A stretch of DNA of 64,000 nucleotides from Streptomyces colonosanans (GTDB taxonomy: Bacteria > Actinomycetota > Actinomycetes > Streptomycetales > Streptomycetaceae): positions 1-64,000 of the forward strand of contig NZ_MLYP01000032.1 in NCBI RefSeq assembly GCF_001866645.1, read 5' to 3'. This document shows, piece by piece, positions 26,346-36,084 of the stretch. Each line of letters begins with the position of its first letter. The stretch's first letter is position 1. The translations under genes and the position numbers were made by a program. The notes below the pieces were generated by a model. The model saw only the letters and a program-made list of their open reading frames with translations. It did no database searches and was not told the origin of the DNA.

Positions 26346-29300
26346 TCACGGGGTCTTCTTCAGCGTGAAGTTGCCGATCGTGGTCTCCCCCCTCTTGAGC
26401 CTCACGCTGGTGTTGATCGCCTGGTAGCCGTCCTTGAACACCATCACGGTGAGCGGGTTTTTGCGGGTGTCCAGCCACAGGGCGAAGGTGCCGTCCTTGG
26501 CCGTCCGCAACGTGTAGCTCGCCGCCGAGCTGCCGATCTGGACCGTGGCCCCGGCAAGCGGCACGGTGCCGCCCTTGCCGTCGTCACCGAGCACGGTGCC
26601 GGCGTACTTGCCCCAGGTGGCCGGCGGGTTGATGTGCATGGTCACGTCGATCGGGGAGCCCGCGTACGGGGTGTCGGTCAGGACTGTCAGCCCGGCGGAG
26701 TAGTCGCCAGGCTGGGTGATCTCGGGGACCGAGGCGTCCAGGCTGACCGTGATCGTCGTGCTCGCCCCAGGCTGGAGCGTCACCTTCTGCTGGGAGGTGG
26801 AAAGCCAGCTGACGTCCAAACCGTCCTGGTCGTAGCCGGGCAGCACCTCGACGGCGGTGACCGGCGGCGGACCGCCGGAGCCGCGGCCGCCGACCTTGTA
26901 GAAGCCGATGGCGCCGCCACCGCGGTAGACGCTGGTGTTGGCGTTGGGCAGGGCGGTCCAGCTGCCGGTGCCCGGGTCGAAGGCGAAGCCCTGGTTGGTG
27001 ACGGCGGCGCCGTTGGCGGTGACGCCGCCGGAGACCAGCAGCAGGCCGTTGGCCACGCTGTACGCCGAAGCCCACAGGTCGATCGGCAGGCCGGCAACGG
27101 TCGACCAGCTGTCAACGCCCGGGTCGTAGACGTAGGCGTGCTTCACCGAGCCGGCGGTGCTGTAACCGCCGGCGCAGTAGAGCTTGCCGCCGATACCGCC
27201 GCAGGACTCCCAGGAGACCGGCTCCGGGTAGGAGGCGATCTGCGACCAGCTGTCGGACGACGGGTCGTAGACGGTGACGTCCGTGGTGAAGCAGTCCTTG
27301 GTGGTGCAACCGCCGACGACGTACAGCTTGCCGTCGAGCACCGCGCTGCCCGAACCGGCGTACGGCTTGGGCGAGGACGCCTTGGTGGACCAGCTGTTCG
27401 AGGCCGGGTCGTAGACCTCCAGCTTGGCGTCGATGCCGCTGGCGCCCCAGCCGCCGACCGCGTACAGCTTGCCGCCGATGAAGCCGCGGGCCGGGGCCTC
27501 ACGGGCGTCGGCCGCGGAGGCCAGCTGGGACCAGGAGTCGCTGCCAGGGTCGTAGGCATACAGCGCGTTGGTGGCCGCGCTGCCGGTGTAGCCGAAGGCG
27601 GAGTAGACCTTGCCGCCGTCGGCCGCGACCGCGTTGTCCTGCAGCGTGACCGGCAGGTTGGCCACCGGCTGCCAGGCATCGCCGGCCGCGTTGGCGGCCG
27701 GAGCCGCAGACCTGTCGCCCGAGCTCTTGTCAGCCTTGTTGGCGGCCAACGGGGAGTAGTTGCCCTTCACCAGGTTGAGCGGTGCACCGCCGGTGGCCTG
27801 CATCTTGAAGCCGCCGACCTGCTCGCCCAGGGTGAGCGTGGCGGGCGCCCCGCCGGTGTTCTTCACCGTCAGGTCCTGGGTGCCCTGCTTGCCCCAGGCG
27901 AGCGTCTTGTCGACGGAGCCGGGGGTGACCACCAGCTTGCCGGCCTTCAGGTTGAAGGGCGCCTGGGTGATGCTGTCCGGGGCGACGTTCACCGTCTTGG
28001 CCAGGTCGGTGTAGTGCAACTTGGAGGCGGTGAAGGTGCCGGTCTTGGTGGAGAACATCCAGTAGAAGCCGTCGCCGAGCGCCGGGTCGTCCGGGTTGGC
28101 GGCCGTGATGGCCTTCTCCTGCGGGGCGTCCCCGTTGACCACGGTGGCGCGGACGATGCCCTTGTTGGTGTTGGCGTCGGTCACGATGCCTGCCACCAGG
28201 CCGCCGGGGACGGGCTCGTAGGCGCGGTTGCCGACAAACACGTTGTCGATCTCCCACCAGAAGCCCCAGCCGCCCGTGAAGTGGAACCGCAGCTGCACAC
28301 CGGACTTGCCGGCGAAGGCGGTCAGCGGAACCTCGACGTGGGCCGGCCCGGTCAGGATGGTGGTGCGCTTCCAGACGTTGGTCCAGGTGGCGCCGCCGTC
28401 GGTGGTGACATCGATGGTGCCGGTCTGGCCGCTGAAGCTCCTGTAGTCGGTGTCAAAGGACAGTTGCGGGCTGGTAATGCCGGTCAGGTCGAAGACCGGG
28501 GAGATCAACGAGCTGTCCTGCTCCTTGCCGGAGCCGTAGTAGTAGCTGTCGGCCATGGCGAAGCCGCCCGAGCCGCCGGTCCTGTTGCCTCGCTTGCCGG
28601 GGTCGCCGAACTCCCAGCCGCCGGTGGTGCCGTCGGCGTTGACCACGGACCAGCCGTCGGGGGCGGCGGCGGTGGAGTCGAAGGGCTCGGTCGGACCTGT
28701 CAGCTTGAGCTCGTAGCCGGGAGCCGTGGCCGACTGGATGTCCACCGGGACCGCGGCGCTCAGGGTCTGTGCCGAGTCGGCCACGTTCACCTGCTTGGTG
28801 ACGGCCTGGTAGCCGGGGTACACGGCGGTGAAGTGCAGAGTGTAGCTCTCGCCCTGCGGCAGATCGACGCTGTACGCGCCGGTGTACGGGTCGGTGAAGA
28901 CCGGTGCGCCGGGCACGCCGTCGATGGTGATCTTCCCGTACAGCGGCCAGCCGTGCCCGGAGCCGTCGGTCACCTTGCCGGAGACAGTCTGGCTGGGCAC
29001 CGCGGCCAGGGCGAAGTCGGCCTTCACGGTGCCGCCGTCGACGACACTGACCCCGGTGGTCTTCTTGGTCGCGTAACCGTAGGCGGACGCGGTGACGTCA
29101 TAGGTGCCGGCCGGAACGGTCAGGGTGTAGTGGCCCTGAGCATCGGTGGTCGCCCGGTAGTCGCCGGCGGCAATGGAGGCGCCGGACAAAGCCACGCCGG
29201 AGGTGTCGGTGACGCTGCCGGAGACCTCGCCGTGCGGACCGCTGCGGAAGGCAGTGGTGCCGTTGGGCGTGCCCAGACCAGTCGGGCCGTCGTACCCGGG

Positions 29301-30530
29301 ACCGGCGGTGCACAGGTAGGCCGGGTTACAACTCCCGTTGGCCCCCGTGGTCACGTCGTTGAGCGCCGACGGGTTCTGGTACGGGTATGAGTTCGGGTAG
29401 CTGCCCGGGGCGGGGCTGCCGGCTACGGCGTACGCACCCGCGATGATCGGCGCGGAGGCGCTGGTGCCGCCGTACACGGCCCAACCGGCGCCGCCGTAGG
29501 TCTGGTATACCGCGACCCCGGTCTGCGGGTCGGCGACCGCGGCGACATCGGCGACGCTCCGCATGGCGCAGCCGGTGTCGGTCTGGAAGGACGGCTTGGG
29601 CTCGTACAGCGAGCAGCCCGAGCCCGGGCCGCCGGAGCTGTTGTGCCACACCGACTCGGACCAGCCGCGGCTGGTGGTGGTGTCCTTCTTCAGGGCGGTG
29701 CCGCCGACCGCGGTCACATACTGCGAGGCCGCCGGGTAGGAGACGCCGTAGCCATTGTCGCCGGAGGAGGCGACCATGGCGACGCCCGGGTGGTTGTAGT
29801 GGGCGTCCGACACGGTGACCTGGGACGGGTCCTCACCAGTGCCCGGCGTGCTGTTGTAGTTGCTGCCGTAGGAGTTGGACACGTACTTGGCGCCGAGGGC
29901 GACGGCCTGGTCGACGGCCGCGCCCATGTTCGCGAAGCTGGGGTTGTCAGCCTCTACCAGCAGGATGTGGGCGTTGGGGGCGGCCGCGGAGACCATGTCG
30001 AGGTCCAGCGATATTTCGCCCGCCCAGCCCGCGTTGGGGGCCGGGTAGTTGGTGCCGCCGCGCTGGTCGACCTTCTTGAAGCAGCCGTTGGCAGTGGTGC
30101 AGGGTGGCAGGCCGTACTGCTGGCGGTAGACGGCCAGGTCGGCCTCGGCGGTCGGGTCGTCGTAGGCGTCGACGATGGCGATCGTCTGGCCCGCCCCGCC
30201 GTTCGCCGGCAGGATGTACGCGCTTTGCAGGTCGGCCGCTCCGAAGCCGCTCGGCGTACTGGCCATCGGCTGGACGCCCTTGGTGGCCTTGACGTCGGTG
30301 CGGCGCAGCGCCATGCAGCCGAACTCGCCCTTCTCGGGCGTGCTGCAGACCTGTTCCACGCCGGGATGCGTCGCGGTGGCGGCGGTGCCCTGAGTGGCTT
30401 CCGCGGCGTCGCCGGCGGCCTGGGCGACGGGTAAGCCCGCGGCCATGACGGCGACGGCCGCCGCGGTGAAAGCGGCCAGCCGCGCGGAGATCCTCCGTAC
30501 GGCCGGTCTGGAATGCCTCGAAGTGCGCAT
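26346..30530 (-). CDS. Giant secreted S53 (sedolisin-like) protease with carboxypeptidase-regulatory and kelch modules
   Basis: The 1394-residue protein starts at the ATG at 30530, with GGGAG 7 nt upstream; the frame further upstream has no signal. A signal peptide (about 1-39) precedes the S53-like catalytic domain (about 90-375), which has Glu172 and Asp176 in GEISLDLD, Asp258 in SSGDNGYG and Ser357 in GGTSASAP. Two carboxypeptidase-regulatory-like beta-sandwiches (about 390-540) are followed by a 'choice-of-anchor'/MAM-like domain (about 590-740). A kelch beta-propeller follows with at least five blades (for example GKLYAVGGW, GKLYVVGGC, GKLYCAGGY). Two more sandwich domains complete the protein. 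It is predicted to be extracellular; the acid-protease triad is complete. The long adhesive tail suggests binding to a surface or large substrate. Confidence 0.88.
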   Translation of the reverse strand: MRTSRHSRPAVRRISARLAAFTAAAVAVMAAGLPVAQAAGDAAEATQGTAATATHPGVEQVCSTPEKGEFGCMALRRTDVKATKGVQPMASTPSGFGAADLQSAYILPANGGAGQTIAIVDAYDDPTAEADLAVYRQQYGLPPCTTANGCFKKVDQRGGTNYPAPNAGWAGEISLDLDMVSAAAPNAHILLVEADNPSFANMGAAVDQAVALGAKYVSNSYGSNYNSTPGTGEDPSQVTVSDAHYNHPGVAMVASSGDNGYGVSYPAASQYVTAVGGTALKKDTTTSRGWSESVWHNSSGGPGSGCSLYEPKPSFQTDTGCAMRSVADVAAVADPQTGVAVYQTYGGAGWAVYGGTSASAPIIAGAYAVAGSPAPGSYPNSYPYQNPSALNDVTTGANGSCNPAYLCTAGPGYDGPTGLGTPNGTTAFRSGPHGEVSGSVTDTSGVALSGASIAAGDYRATTDAQGHYTLTVPAGTYDVTASAYGYATKKTTGVSVVDGGTVKADFALAAVPSQTVSGKVTDGSGHGWPLYGKITIDGVPGAPVFTDPYTGAYSVDLPQGESYTLHFTAVYPGYQAVTKQVNVADSAQTLSAAVPVDIQSATAPGYELKLTGPTEPFDSTAAAPDGWSVVNADGTTGGWEFGDPGKRGNRTGGSGGFAMADSYYYGSGKEQDSSLISPVFDLTGITSPQLSFDTDYRSFSGQTGTIDVTTDGGATWTNVWKRTTILTGPAHVEVPLTAFAGKSGVQLRFHFTGGWGFWWEIDNVFVGNRAYEPVPGGLVAGIVTDANTNKGIVRATVVNGDAPQEKAITAANPDDPALGDGFYWMFSTKTGTFTASKLHYTDLAKTVNVAPDSITQAPFNLKAGKLVVTPGSVDKTLAWGKQGTQDLTVKNTGGAPATLTLGEQVGGFKMQATGGAPLNLVKGNYSPLAANKADKSSGDRSAAPAANAAGDAWQPVANLPVTLQDNAVAADGGKVYSAFGYTGSAATNALYAYDPGSDSWSQLASAADAREAPARGFIGGKLYAVGGWGASGIDAKLEVYDPASNSWSTKASSPKPYAGSGSAVLDGKLYVVGGCTTKDCFTTDVTVYDPSSDSWSQIASYPEPVSWESCGGIGGKLYCAGGYSTAGSVKHAYVYDPGVDSWSTVAGLPIDLWASAYSVANGLLLVSGGVTANGAAVTNQGFAFDPGTGSWTALPNANTSVYRGGGAIGFYKVGGRGSGGPPPVTAVEVLPGYDQDGLDVSWLSTSQQKVTLQPGASTTITVSLDASVPEITQPGDYSAGLTVLTDTPYAGSPIDVTMHINPPATWGKYAGTVLGDDGKGGTVPLAGATVQIGSSAASYTLRTAKDGTFALWLDTRKNPLTVMVFKDGYQAINTSVRLKRGETTIGNFTLKKTP

Positions 30531-31283
30531 TGTGTGACTCCCATGCTGCTGAGCTGGGGTCGACCCGTGCGCTGGTTCAAGGTCGACAGCGGATGGGGTA
30601 CATCCGCCGACGAACAACTAAGCATCATTGCCATGTTCTCGACAAGCATCATTCATTGGCGGAATGCGCGACATGACATGATCCCCGACATGGCATGATC
30701 CCGCCAAAATAGCGCTTTCACTGAAACTGTCCGGTCGCTGCTCGTGATCGGCATGTGAGGTGGGCCACCAAACCATTGCTGTCAGCGGAAACTTCGGCTT
30801 AACGTCCTCGCAATCCGTTGGAGACCCGTCATCGCGAGGGCCCTCGGCTACCACGACAAGACCGCCACCCGTCTGGTCACCGAAGCCGGCGGCACACTGG
30901 AGCCGACACCCCCGCGACGAACAGCCGGTCGAACTCGGCGGCCTGTTCGGGTGTCCAGCCGGGCGATGCGGGCCGGCCACGGCCCCGCTCGGCCTCGTCC
31001 GGCCAGCCGTCGTGCGGCTCACGGGACCAGGGGAGCGTCTTCTTGAGGTTCCCCCGCTGGGCGGGAGTGGCTGACTAGCTGGTCAGGGCGGGTTGACGGG
31101 GTTAACGACGTCTCCCAGCTGGCACGCAACGCTGCCGAGGGTGATGGGGATTCCTGAAAATGGCCAGGGCTGCGGGCAGGTGACCTCAGCGCGTTCTTTG
31201 GATTTCGTCACACACTTCCAACGGCCGCCGGGGGCACCCCGGTTACGGTCGCGCCGCACCGATCCGGGCGACAGCGTTCCCGG
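30531..31283. other. Long debris interval with a recombinase-like scrap
   Basis: About 750 nt hold no intact gene. At 30830-30899 the plus strand reads IARALGYHDKTATRLVTEAGGT, resembling the end of actinobacterial site-specific recombinase or plasmid proteins that finish with ALGYHxxTxTR. A minus-strand frame at 30910-31000 (GWTPEQAAEFDRLF) looks like another protein tail. The AT-richer part (30600-30740) probably holds the promoter of the S53 gene. Confidence 0.4.
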
Positions 31284-31556
31284 TCACAGGCGGGTGGTGA
31301 GCCGGCCGTCGGGCAGTTTTCGCAGCAAGCCGCGATCGACGATTCTGACCAGCTTGCTGCGCAGCGGTTCCAGCTTGGCCCGCACGCTGACGTCCACTCC
31401 CACCACCTCGCCGACCTCGCGAGCCATGACCGGTCCGCCGGCTTGTCGCACGGCGGCGAGGATGCGCTGGTAGTCCGGCGGGAGCATGCTTTCGTCCGCG
31501 CCCGGCTCGCGGTGCGGGATCAGCATCACCGCCCGGCCGCCCACCTGCCCGGGCAT
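31284..31556 (-). CDS. Small winged-helix-like protein (90 aa), possibly a fragment
   Basis: From the ATG at 31556, or the downstream ATG within MLIPHREP. The body reads DYQRILAAVRQAGGPVMARE, then VGEVVGVDVSVRAKLEPLRSKL and RGLLRKLPDGRLTTRL. It resembles a winged-helix domain with a wing at LPDGR. Similar short sequences occur at the ends of larger Streptomyces proteins and near insertion sequences, so this may be a C-terminal remnant. Function unknown. Confidence 0.45.
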   Translation of the reverse strand: MPGQVGGRAVMLIPHREPGADESMLPPDYQRILAAVRQAGGPVMAREVGEVVGVDVSVRAKLEPLRSKLVRIVDRGLLRKLPDGRLTTRL

Positions 31557-31577
31557 CGGCGCAGCTTGGGCGGAAGG

Positions 31578-32087
31578 TCAACTCCCCGCTTCTGCTGCTG
31601 GTCTCTTGCTCAGGAACTGCTTCGCCGCCTCGACTGCTTCCTTGTTGAGCTCCTCGACGGAGACTCCCCAGCTCTCCTCCCATTCGTCCAGGTTGAAATG
31701 GCACGAGACGAGGGATTGCAGCTCTTCGGGGTAGCCGAGGTCGTAGGCGATGTCTGCCCAGATGAGGTGGGTGCCGGTGGCGGGGTCCAGGGTTCCGTCG
31801 GCTATCTGACCGGCGATCCAGTGGGCCATCGCCCATTTTGCGGCCCGAGGGTCTGCGGGCGGATGGTAGAACAATCCCAGCTCCTCCAGTACCTGGTCGA
31901 AGAGCGCTGGCGCTTCGGGTTCCTCGCTGCGGAGGAGGCCGGCCAACATGGCGAGGGAGGGACTCTCGACCTCGGCAATGAGTGCGTCAAGCCCTGCCTG
32001 AATGAGTCGGTCGGACCCGACGTGACTACCGAATGCCCGCTCGCGCGCGATGTGGCTGAGCTGCTTGAGGGCGTCGTCGCGGTTCAT
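31578..32087 (-). CDS. Hypothetical cytosolic protein (169 aa)
   Basis: Starts at the ATG at 32087 (MNRDDALKQLSHIAR), preceded by GAGAAGACTCTG, a moderate site. It is an acidic, all-helical protein with two leucine-rich helical hairpins and a tryptophan-containing segment HFNLDEWEESWG, ending KRPAAEAGS. No catalytic motif is seen. The composition and size resemble small immunity or helical-repeat proteins, but no family is recognised. The frame is open further upstream without coding character, and 32088-32504 contains no other gene. Confidence 0.55.
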   Translation of the reverse strand: MNRDDALKQLSHIARERAFGSHVGSDRLIQAGLDALIAEVESPSLAMLAGLLRSEEPEAPALFDQVLEELGLFYHPPADPRAAKWAMAHWIAGQIADGTLDPATGTHLIWADIAYDLGYPEELQSLVSCHFNLDEWEESWGVSVEELNKEAVEAAKQFLSKRPAAEAGS

Positions 32088-32504
32088 CAGAGTCTTCTCG
32101 GTCGGCGTCTGGGAAAAGAAGGCTCGCACATCCGCCGACGCTGCTGCATCGCGTTTTTCTTCAACCGAGCTGACAGACGATCTACTTCTCGGACCCCCGT
32201 CCACAACCAGCATGAGTACCCCGAGGACCGATCACACCAGCCCTTCGACCTCGGACTTCAAGTTGGCGGCAACTCACTCACTGCCAGCGGTGTCGGCGCG
32301 CGGTGCGCGGTGGGTTCGGCCGACAGCCGGGGTACTGCCGGGAGCGGCGCCGGACCGGCGGCGGCTTCGGCGCCGCGGGGTGGCACAAGCCATCGTCCAG
32401 CAGGGCAACCCCCTTTGACGAATCACTCCCCCACAATCAAGCTGCAGCGCGGAGGAGCAAGAGGTGGCCGCCGCGACGACGCGGAGGGGGCGCCGCCGCT
32501 GTCG

Positions 32505-33203
32505 TCAGTGGCGGATCAGGCCCGTGCGTTTGACGGTCGCCAGCAGCGGGGTGGTGTCGATGGCGGTAACCCCGTCGAGGGGGCCGACGGTGTCGGTGAG
32601 AAAGGTGTACAGGGCGTCGAGGTCCGCGGCGGCGACAGCGACGATCAGGTTGGCGGGACCGGTGGTGGCGGCGCAGAAGCGGACGTGCGGGTGGGTGATC
32701 AGGGTCTGCGCGGTCTCCTGCAGTGCACCTGGTTGTACGGCGATCCACAGCAACGCCTCGGTCTGCGCGCCGAGCAGTGCGAGATCGAGTTCGGTGGCCA
32801 GGCGCAGCACCCGGCCCTCCACGAGGGCCTCGAGCCGTCGGCGGGCGGTGAGCGCCGTGGTGCCGGCGCGGCGGGCCAGGTCCGTGTAGGTGGCCCGACC
32901 GTCCTCGGCCAGTCCGGCGATCAGCGCGGTGTCGACGTCGAGATGCGTGTACGACGGTGCCGGCGTCGTCGGTGACGCGGAATCGGATGCGAGTTCGGCC
33001 AGTTCCCGGGGTGAGAGGAGACCGGCGGTCCAGCGGAACGCTGTGGGGAAGACGCGCAGCAGGGTGTGGGCGATCCAGGAGCCGACTGCGTCGGTGGCGG
33101 GCAGATCGCGCAGCAGCAGGTTGTTGCGGGCCTCCGGAGCGCGCGGCGAGGCGACCAGCGCGGCCGCGATCCGCCGATCGGTTTCGTCGAGCACTTGTCT
33201 CAT
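32505..33203 (-). CDS. Lrp/AsnC-family regulator with internal deletion
   Basis: The protein has 232 residues from the ATG at 33203 (MRQVLDETDRRIAAAL); an ATG at 33212 is also possible. Members of this double-HTH subfamily are usually about 330 residues. Here the first winged helix stops after LVASPRA and jumps to ARNNLLLRDLPATDAV, which is normally about 100 residues later. The second HTH (ATYTDLARRAGTTALTARRRLE) and the C-terminal ligand domain (AATTGPANLIVAVAA) are complete. The deletion is in frame, so a shortened protein may still bind DNA through the second HTH. It is divergent from the amidohydrolase gene, a likely target. Confidence 0.75.
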   Translation of the reverse strand: MRQVLDETDRRIAAALVASPRAPEARNNLLLRDLPATDAVGSWIAHTLLRVFPTAFRWTAGLLSPRELAELASDSASPTTPAPSYTHLDVDTALIAGLAEDGRATYTDLARRAGTTALTARRRLEALVEGRVLRLATELDLALLGAQTEALLWIAVQPGALQETAQTLITHPHVRFCAATTGPANLIVAVAAADLDALYTFLTDTVGPLDGVTAIDTTPLLATVKRTGLIRH

Positions 33204-33348
33204 GATCTGCATGATAGGCGGAGGTACTGGCGTGTTTCCTACGCAACGGGCTTCAGCTTGGCGGTGAATGCCCGCACGTCTCCTACAACAGTCTGGTCAC
33301 CGAACGACACCTTCGGGATCCGACACCTTCGAGAAGAGGGAGAAGACG

Positions 33349-34968
33349 ATGACTGATCATGGAGCCGATCTGCTGATTCGCGCCGGCGCGGTGCACACCC
33401 TGGTGCCCGGTCAGGCCCCGCAGCGGGCACTGGCCGTGCGCGGCGACCGTATCGCCGCCGTGTCCGCCGACCCCAACGGCCTCGACCACCTGGTGAGCGC
33501 GGGAACGGAGGTGCACGACCTGCCCGGCGCCACCGTGCTGCCCGCCTTCGACGACACCCACACCCACCTGATCTTCGCGGCGCTCGGTGCCCATGACGTT
33601 CCCGTCCACCGGGCCCGGAACATCCCCGAGTTCCTCGACCTGATCCGGCAGCGGGCCGCCCGCACCCCCGAGGGCGAGTGGATCCGCACCACCACCAACT
33701 GGCAGGAACTCAATCTGGCCGAGCGCCGCATGCCCACCGCGGCCGAACTCGACCAGGCCACCGACCGGCACCCGGTCCTCGTCAAGCGCGGCGGCCACAA
33801 CGACGTCGTCAACACCTACGCGCTCCGTCTGGCGGACATCACCGAGGACACCCCCGTACCGCCGGGTGGCATCATCGGCCGCGGCAGCGACGGCAAGCCG
33901 GACGGCCGACTGATCGACAACGCCCTGCACCTGGTGGAGCACCTGATCCCGGCCCCCGACCGGGCCGAACGCATCGACGGACTGCGCCTGGCCAGCCGCG
34001 ACTATGCCGCCACGGGCATCGGGACCGTGCGCGACTGCGCGGTCACCCCTGAGGACTACGCGGTGCTCCTGGCCGCCCGTGAGGCGGGGGCGCTCAGCAC
34101 CCGGGTACGGGCGCTGATCTCAGCGCTCGGACTGACCAGCAAGGCGCAGGTGGAGGACCTGCTCGACGTCATGGAGGAGTGGCGTGACAACTCCGACCCG
34201 TGGCTGTCGGTGTGGGGTGTGAAGTTCGGCCTCGACGGCGGACTGGAGGCCGGGGCCACCGAGGAGCCGTACGCCTGCGACCACGCCTTCTCCGGGATGC
34301 TGATCTGGGAGCCGGACTCGCTGGTCGAGGCGGTCGAGGCGGTGGTCCGGCGCGGCTGGCGGGTCGGCACGCACGCCTACGGCGACCGGGCGGTCCGCAC
34401 CCTCCTGGACGTCTACGAACGCGTCCTTCAACGCAACCCCGGCCTGCCCGCCGACACGCTGGTGATGGAACACGGGGGCCTGGCCGGCCCCGAACAGCGC
34501 GCCCGCGCCGTCACCCTGGGCATCCCCGTCACCATCCAGCAGCCGCTGCTGCACGACACCGCCGAGGTGGAGGAGGGCTTCTGGGGCCCGGAACGCGTCG
34601 CCCGCCTCTTCCCCGCCCGCGGCTGGATCGACCTGGGAGCCCAGGTCAGCGCCGGATCCGACTTCCCCGTCGGCCAGTTCGGCGCCATGCGCTCCGTCTG
34701 GGGCATGACCACCCGACAGACTGTCATCGGCGTCAAGGGCCCCGAACACGCCATCACCTACGGCGAAGCCCTCACCCTGCACACCGCCAACGCCGCCCGG
34801 CTGCTCGGCGAGGCACACCTGCGCGGCACCCTCGCCCCCGGCCGCCTCGCCGACCTCACCGTCTGGGACCGGGACCCCGCCCAGTGCCCCGACGACGCCC
34901 TGCGCGACCTGAACCCCACGCACACCTTCGTCGGCGGTCTCCTGGTCACGCCCACCGGCACTCGGTGA
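33349..34968 (+). CDS. Amidohydrolase_3 family metal-dependent hydrolase (YtcJ-like)
   Basis: The 539-residue protein starts at the ATG at 33349 after AAGAGGGAGAAG. The metal-dependent barrel is marked by HTH at His71/His73 (FDDTHTHL), a later histidine in GTHAYGD and the metal aspartate in AGSDFPVG. A C-terminal small beta-domain carries LAPGRLADLTVWDRDP. The family contains N-substituted formamide deformylases and exoenzymes acting on amides; the exact substrate is unknown. No signal peptide, so cytosolic. It is transcribed away from an Lrp-family gene (145 bp apart). Confidence 0.85.
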   Translation: MTDHGADLLIRAGAVHTLVPGQAPQRALAVRGDRIAAVSADPNGLDHLVSAGTEVHDLPGATVLPAFDDTHTHLIFAALGAHDVPVHRARNIPEFLDLIRQRAARTPEGEWIRTTTNWQELNLAERRMPTAAELDQATDRHPVLVKRGGHNDVVNTYALRLADITEDTPVPPGGIIGRGSDGKPDGRLIDNALHLVEHLIPAPDRAERIDGLRLASRDYAATGIGTVRDCAVTPEDYAVLLAAREAGALSTRVRALISALGLTSKAQVEDLLDVMEEWRDNSDPWLSVWGVKFGLDGGLEAGATEEPYACDHAFSGMLIWEPDSLVEAVEAVVRRGWRVGTHAYGDRAVRTLLDVYERVLQRNPGLPADTLVMEHGGLAGPEQRARAVTLGIPVTIQQPLLHDTAEVEEGFWGPERVARLFPARGWIDLGAQVSAGSDFPVGQFGAMRSVWGMTTRQTVIGVKGPEHAITYGEALTLHTANAARLLGEAHLRGTLAPGRLADLTVWDRDPAQCPDDALRDLNPTHTFVGGLLVTPTGTR

Positions 34969-35001
34969 GCGGGATGTAGTGGATGCCGGGACCGAACGCG
35001 T

Positions 35002-35033
35002 GGCTACCGTGGGCGCTTGCGCCTGCGGTAGCC
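35002..35033 (+). terminator. Terminator of the amidohydrolase gene
   Basis: GGCTACCG pairs with CGGTAGCC, and inside them GGCGC pairs with GCGCC around a TT loop, 34 nt after the stop. No T-run. The rest of 34969-35217 holds no gene. Confidence 0.6.
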
Positions 35034-35217
35034 GACTGCAAGCGGCTTGCCCTGGACCCACTACCGGCGTGCGCCCCTTCCTCAAGTCCCGCCCAGTCAG
35101 TCCACTCTGTTGTGACTGGCCCTGTCCTGGCCGTGCGGGCGCCCGTTGGGATGGACCTGCTTCCGCCGACGGGCGGGATGTTCAGAATCCGCTGCAGCCG
35201 CTACCGAAAGGCCCTCG

Positions 35218-36066
35218 ATGACCATGCCGCGCACACGCTCGTTCGTGCAGGTCGACGTATTCTGCACGAGCCCCTATTCCGGCAATCCGGTCGCGGTCGT
35301 CCTGGACGGGACGGACCTGAGCGATGAGGAGATGCGGCGTCTGGCGCGCTGGACGAATCTGTCCGAGACCACGTTCGTCGTGCCTCCCACTGTCCCGGAG
35401 GCGGACTACCGGCTGCGGATCTTCACGCCGGGAGGCGAGCTGCCGTTCGCCGGCCACCCCACCCTCGGCTCCGCCCGCGCCTGGCTGGACGGCGGCGGCA
35501 CGCCGCGGCACGCCGACCGTGTCGTGCAGGAGTGCGCCGCAGGCATGGTCACCGTGCGCCGCGGTGAGGACACCCTGTCCTTCGCCGCCCCGCCTCGGGT
35601 GCGGGACGGCGCTCTCGACGACGACTATCTGAAGCGGATCGTGGCCGCATTCGGCATCACGCGCGACCGGGTCGTGGCCCATCAGTGGGTCGACAACGGT
35701 CCCGGCTGGGCCGTGCTCCAGCTGGCCACGGCCGAGGAGGTCCTCGCCCTCGAACCCGATCTGGCCCTCATCCCGGACGCGATGGTCGGCGCGATCGGTG
35801 CCTACCCCGAGGGGTCCGAGTACGCCTTCGAGATGCGTACGTTCGCGCCGGGCGCGGGTGTGCCCGAGGACCCCGCGTGCGGCAGCATGAACGCCGGCGT
35901 CGGGCAGTGGCTCACCTCCACCGGCGCAGCACCCTCCGCCTACCGGGTCTCCCAGGGCACGAGGCTGGGACGGGCCGCGAGGATCGAGGTCGCCGCCGAT
36001 GCGGACGGCACCGTCTGGGTCAGCGGCGCCGCCGTCATCTGCGTACGCGGCACCATCATTCTCTGA
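35218..36066 (+). CDS. PhzF-family isomerase
   Basis: The 282-residue protein starts at the ATG at 35218 with GAAAGG seven bases upstream; a second ATG follows at 35224. It shows the PhzF fold markers: FVQVDVF, SGNPVAVVL, the catalytic glutamate in NLSETTF (Glu50), LPFAGHPTLG and EDPACGSMN. In Pseudomonas PhzF isomerises a dihydro-hydroxyanthranilate, but most homologues are general isomerases or epimerases of unknown substrate. No other phenazine gene is present, so phenazine production is not implied. It is convergent with a broken Lrp gene. Confidence 0.88.
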   Translation: MTMPRTRSFVQVDVFCTSPYSGNPVAVVLDGTDLSDEEMRRLARWTNLSETTFVVPPTVPEADYRLRIFTPGGELPFAGHPTLGSARAWLDGGGTPRHADRVVQECAAGMVTVRRGEDTLSFAAPPRVRDGALDDDYLKRIVAAFGITRDRVVAHQWVDNGPGWAVLQLATAEEVLALEPDLALIPDAMVGAIGAYPEGSEYAFEMRTFAPGAGVPEDPACGSMNAGVGQWLTSTGAAPSAYRVSQGTRLGRAARIEVAADADGTVWVSGAAVICVRGTIIL

Positions 36067-36084
36067 CCAGCGGGGCCGGAACCG

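Noticed and set aside
26289-29390. Very long plus-strand open frame opposite the S53 protease
   Set aside because: It is rich in Gly/Val/Arg with no domain, start signal or codon bias of its own. High GC removes stops from the antisense strand of a real gene.
35218-36066. Phenazine biosynthesis locus
   Set aside because: Only a PhzF-family protein is present; this family is widespread without phenazines and no other phz gene is nearby.
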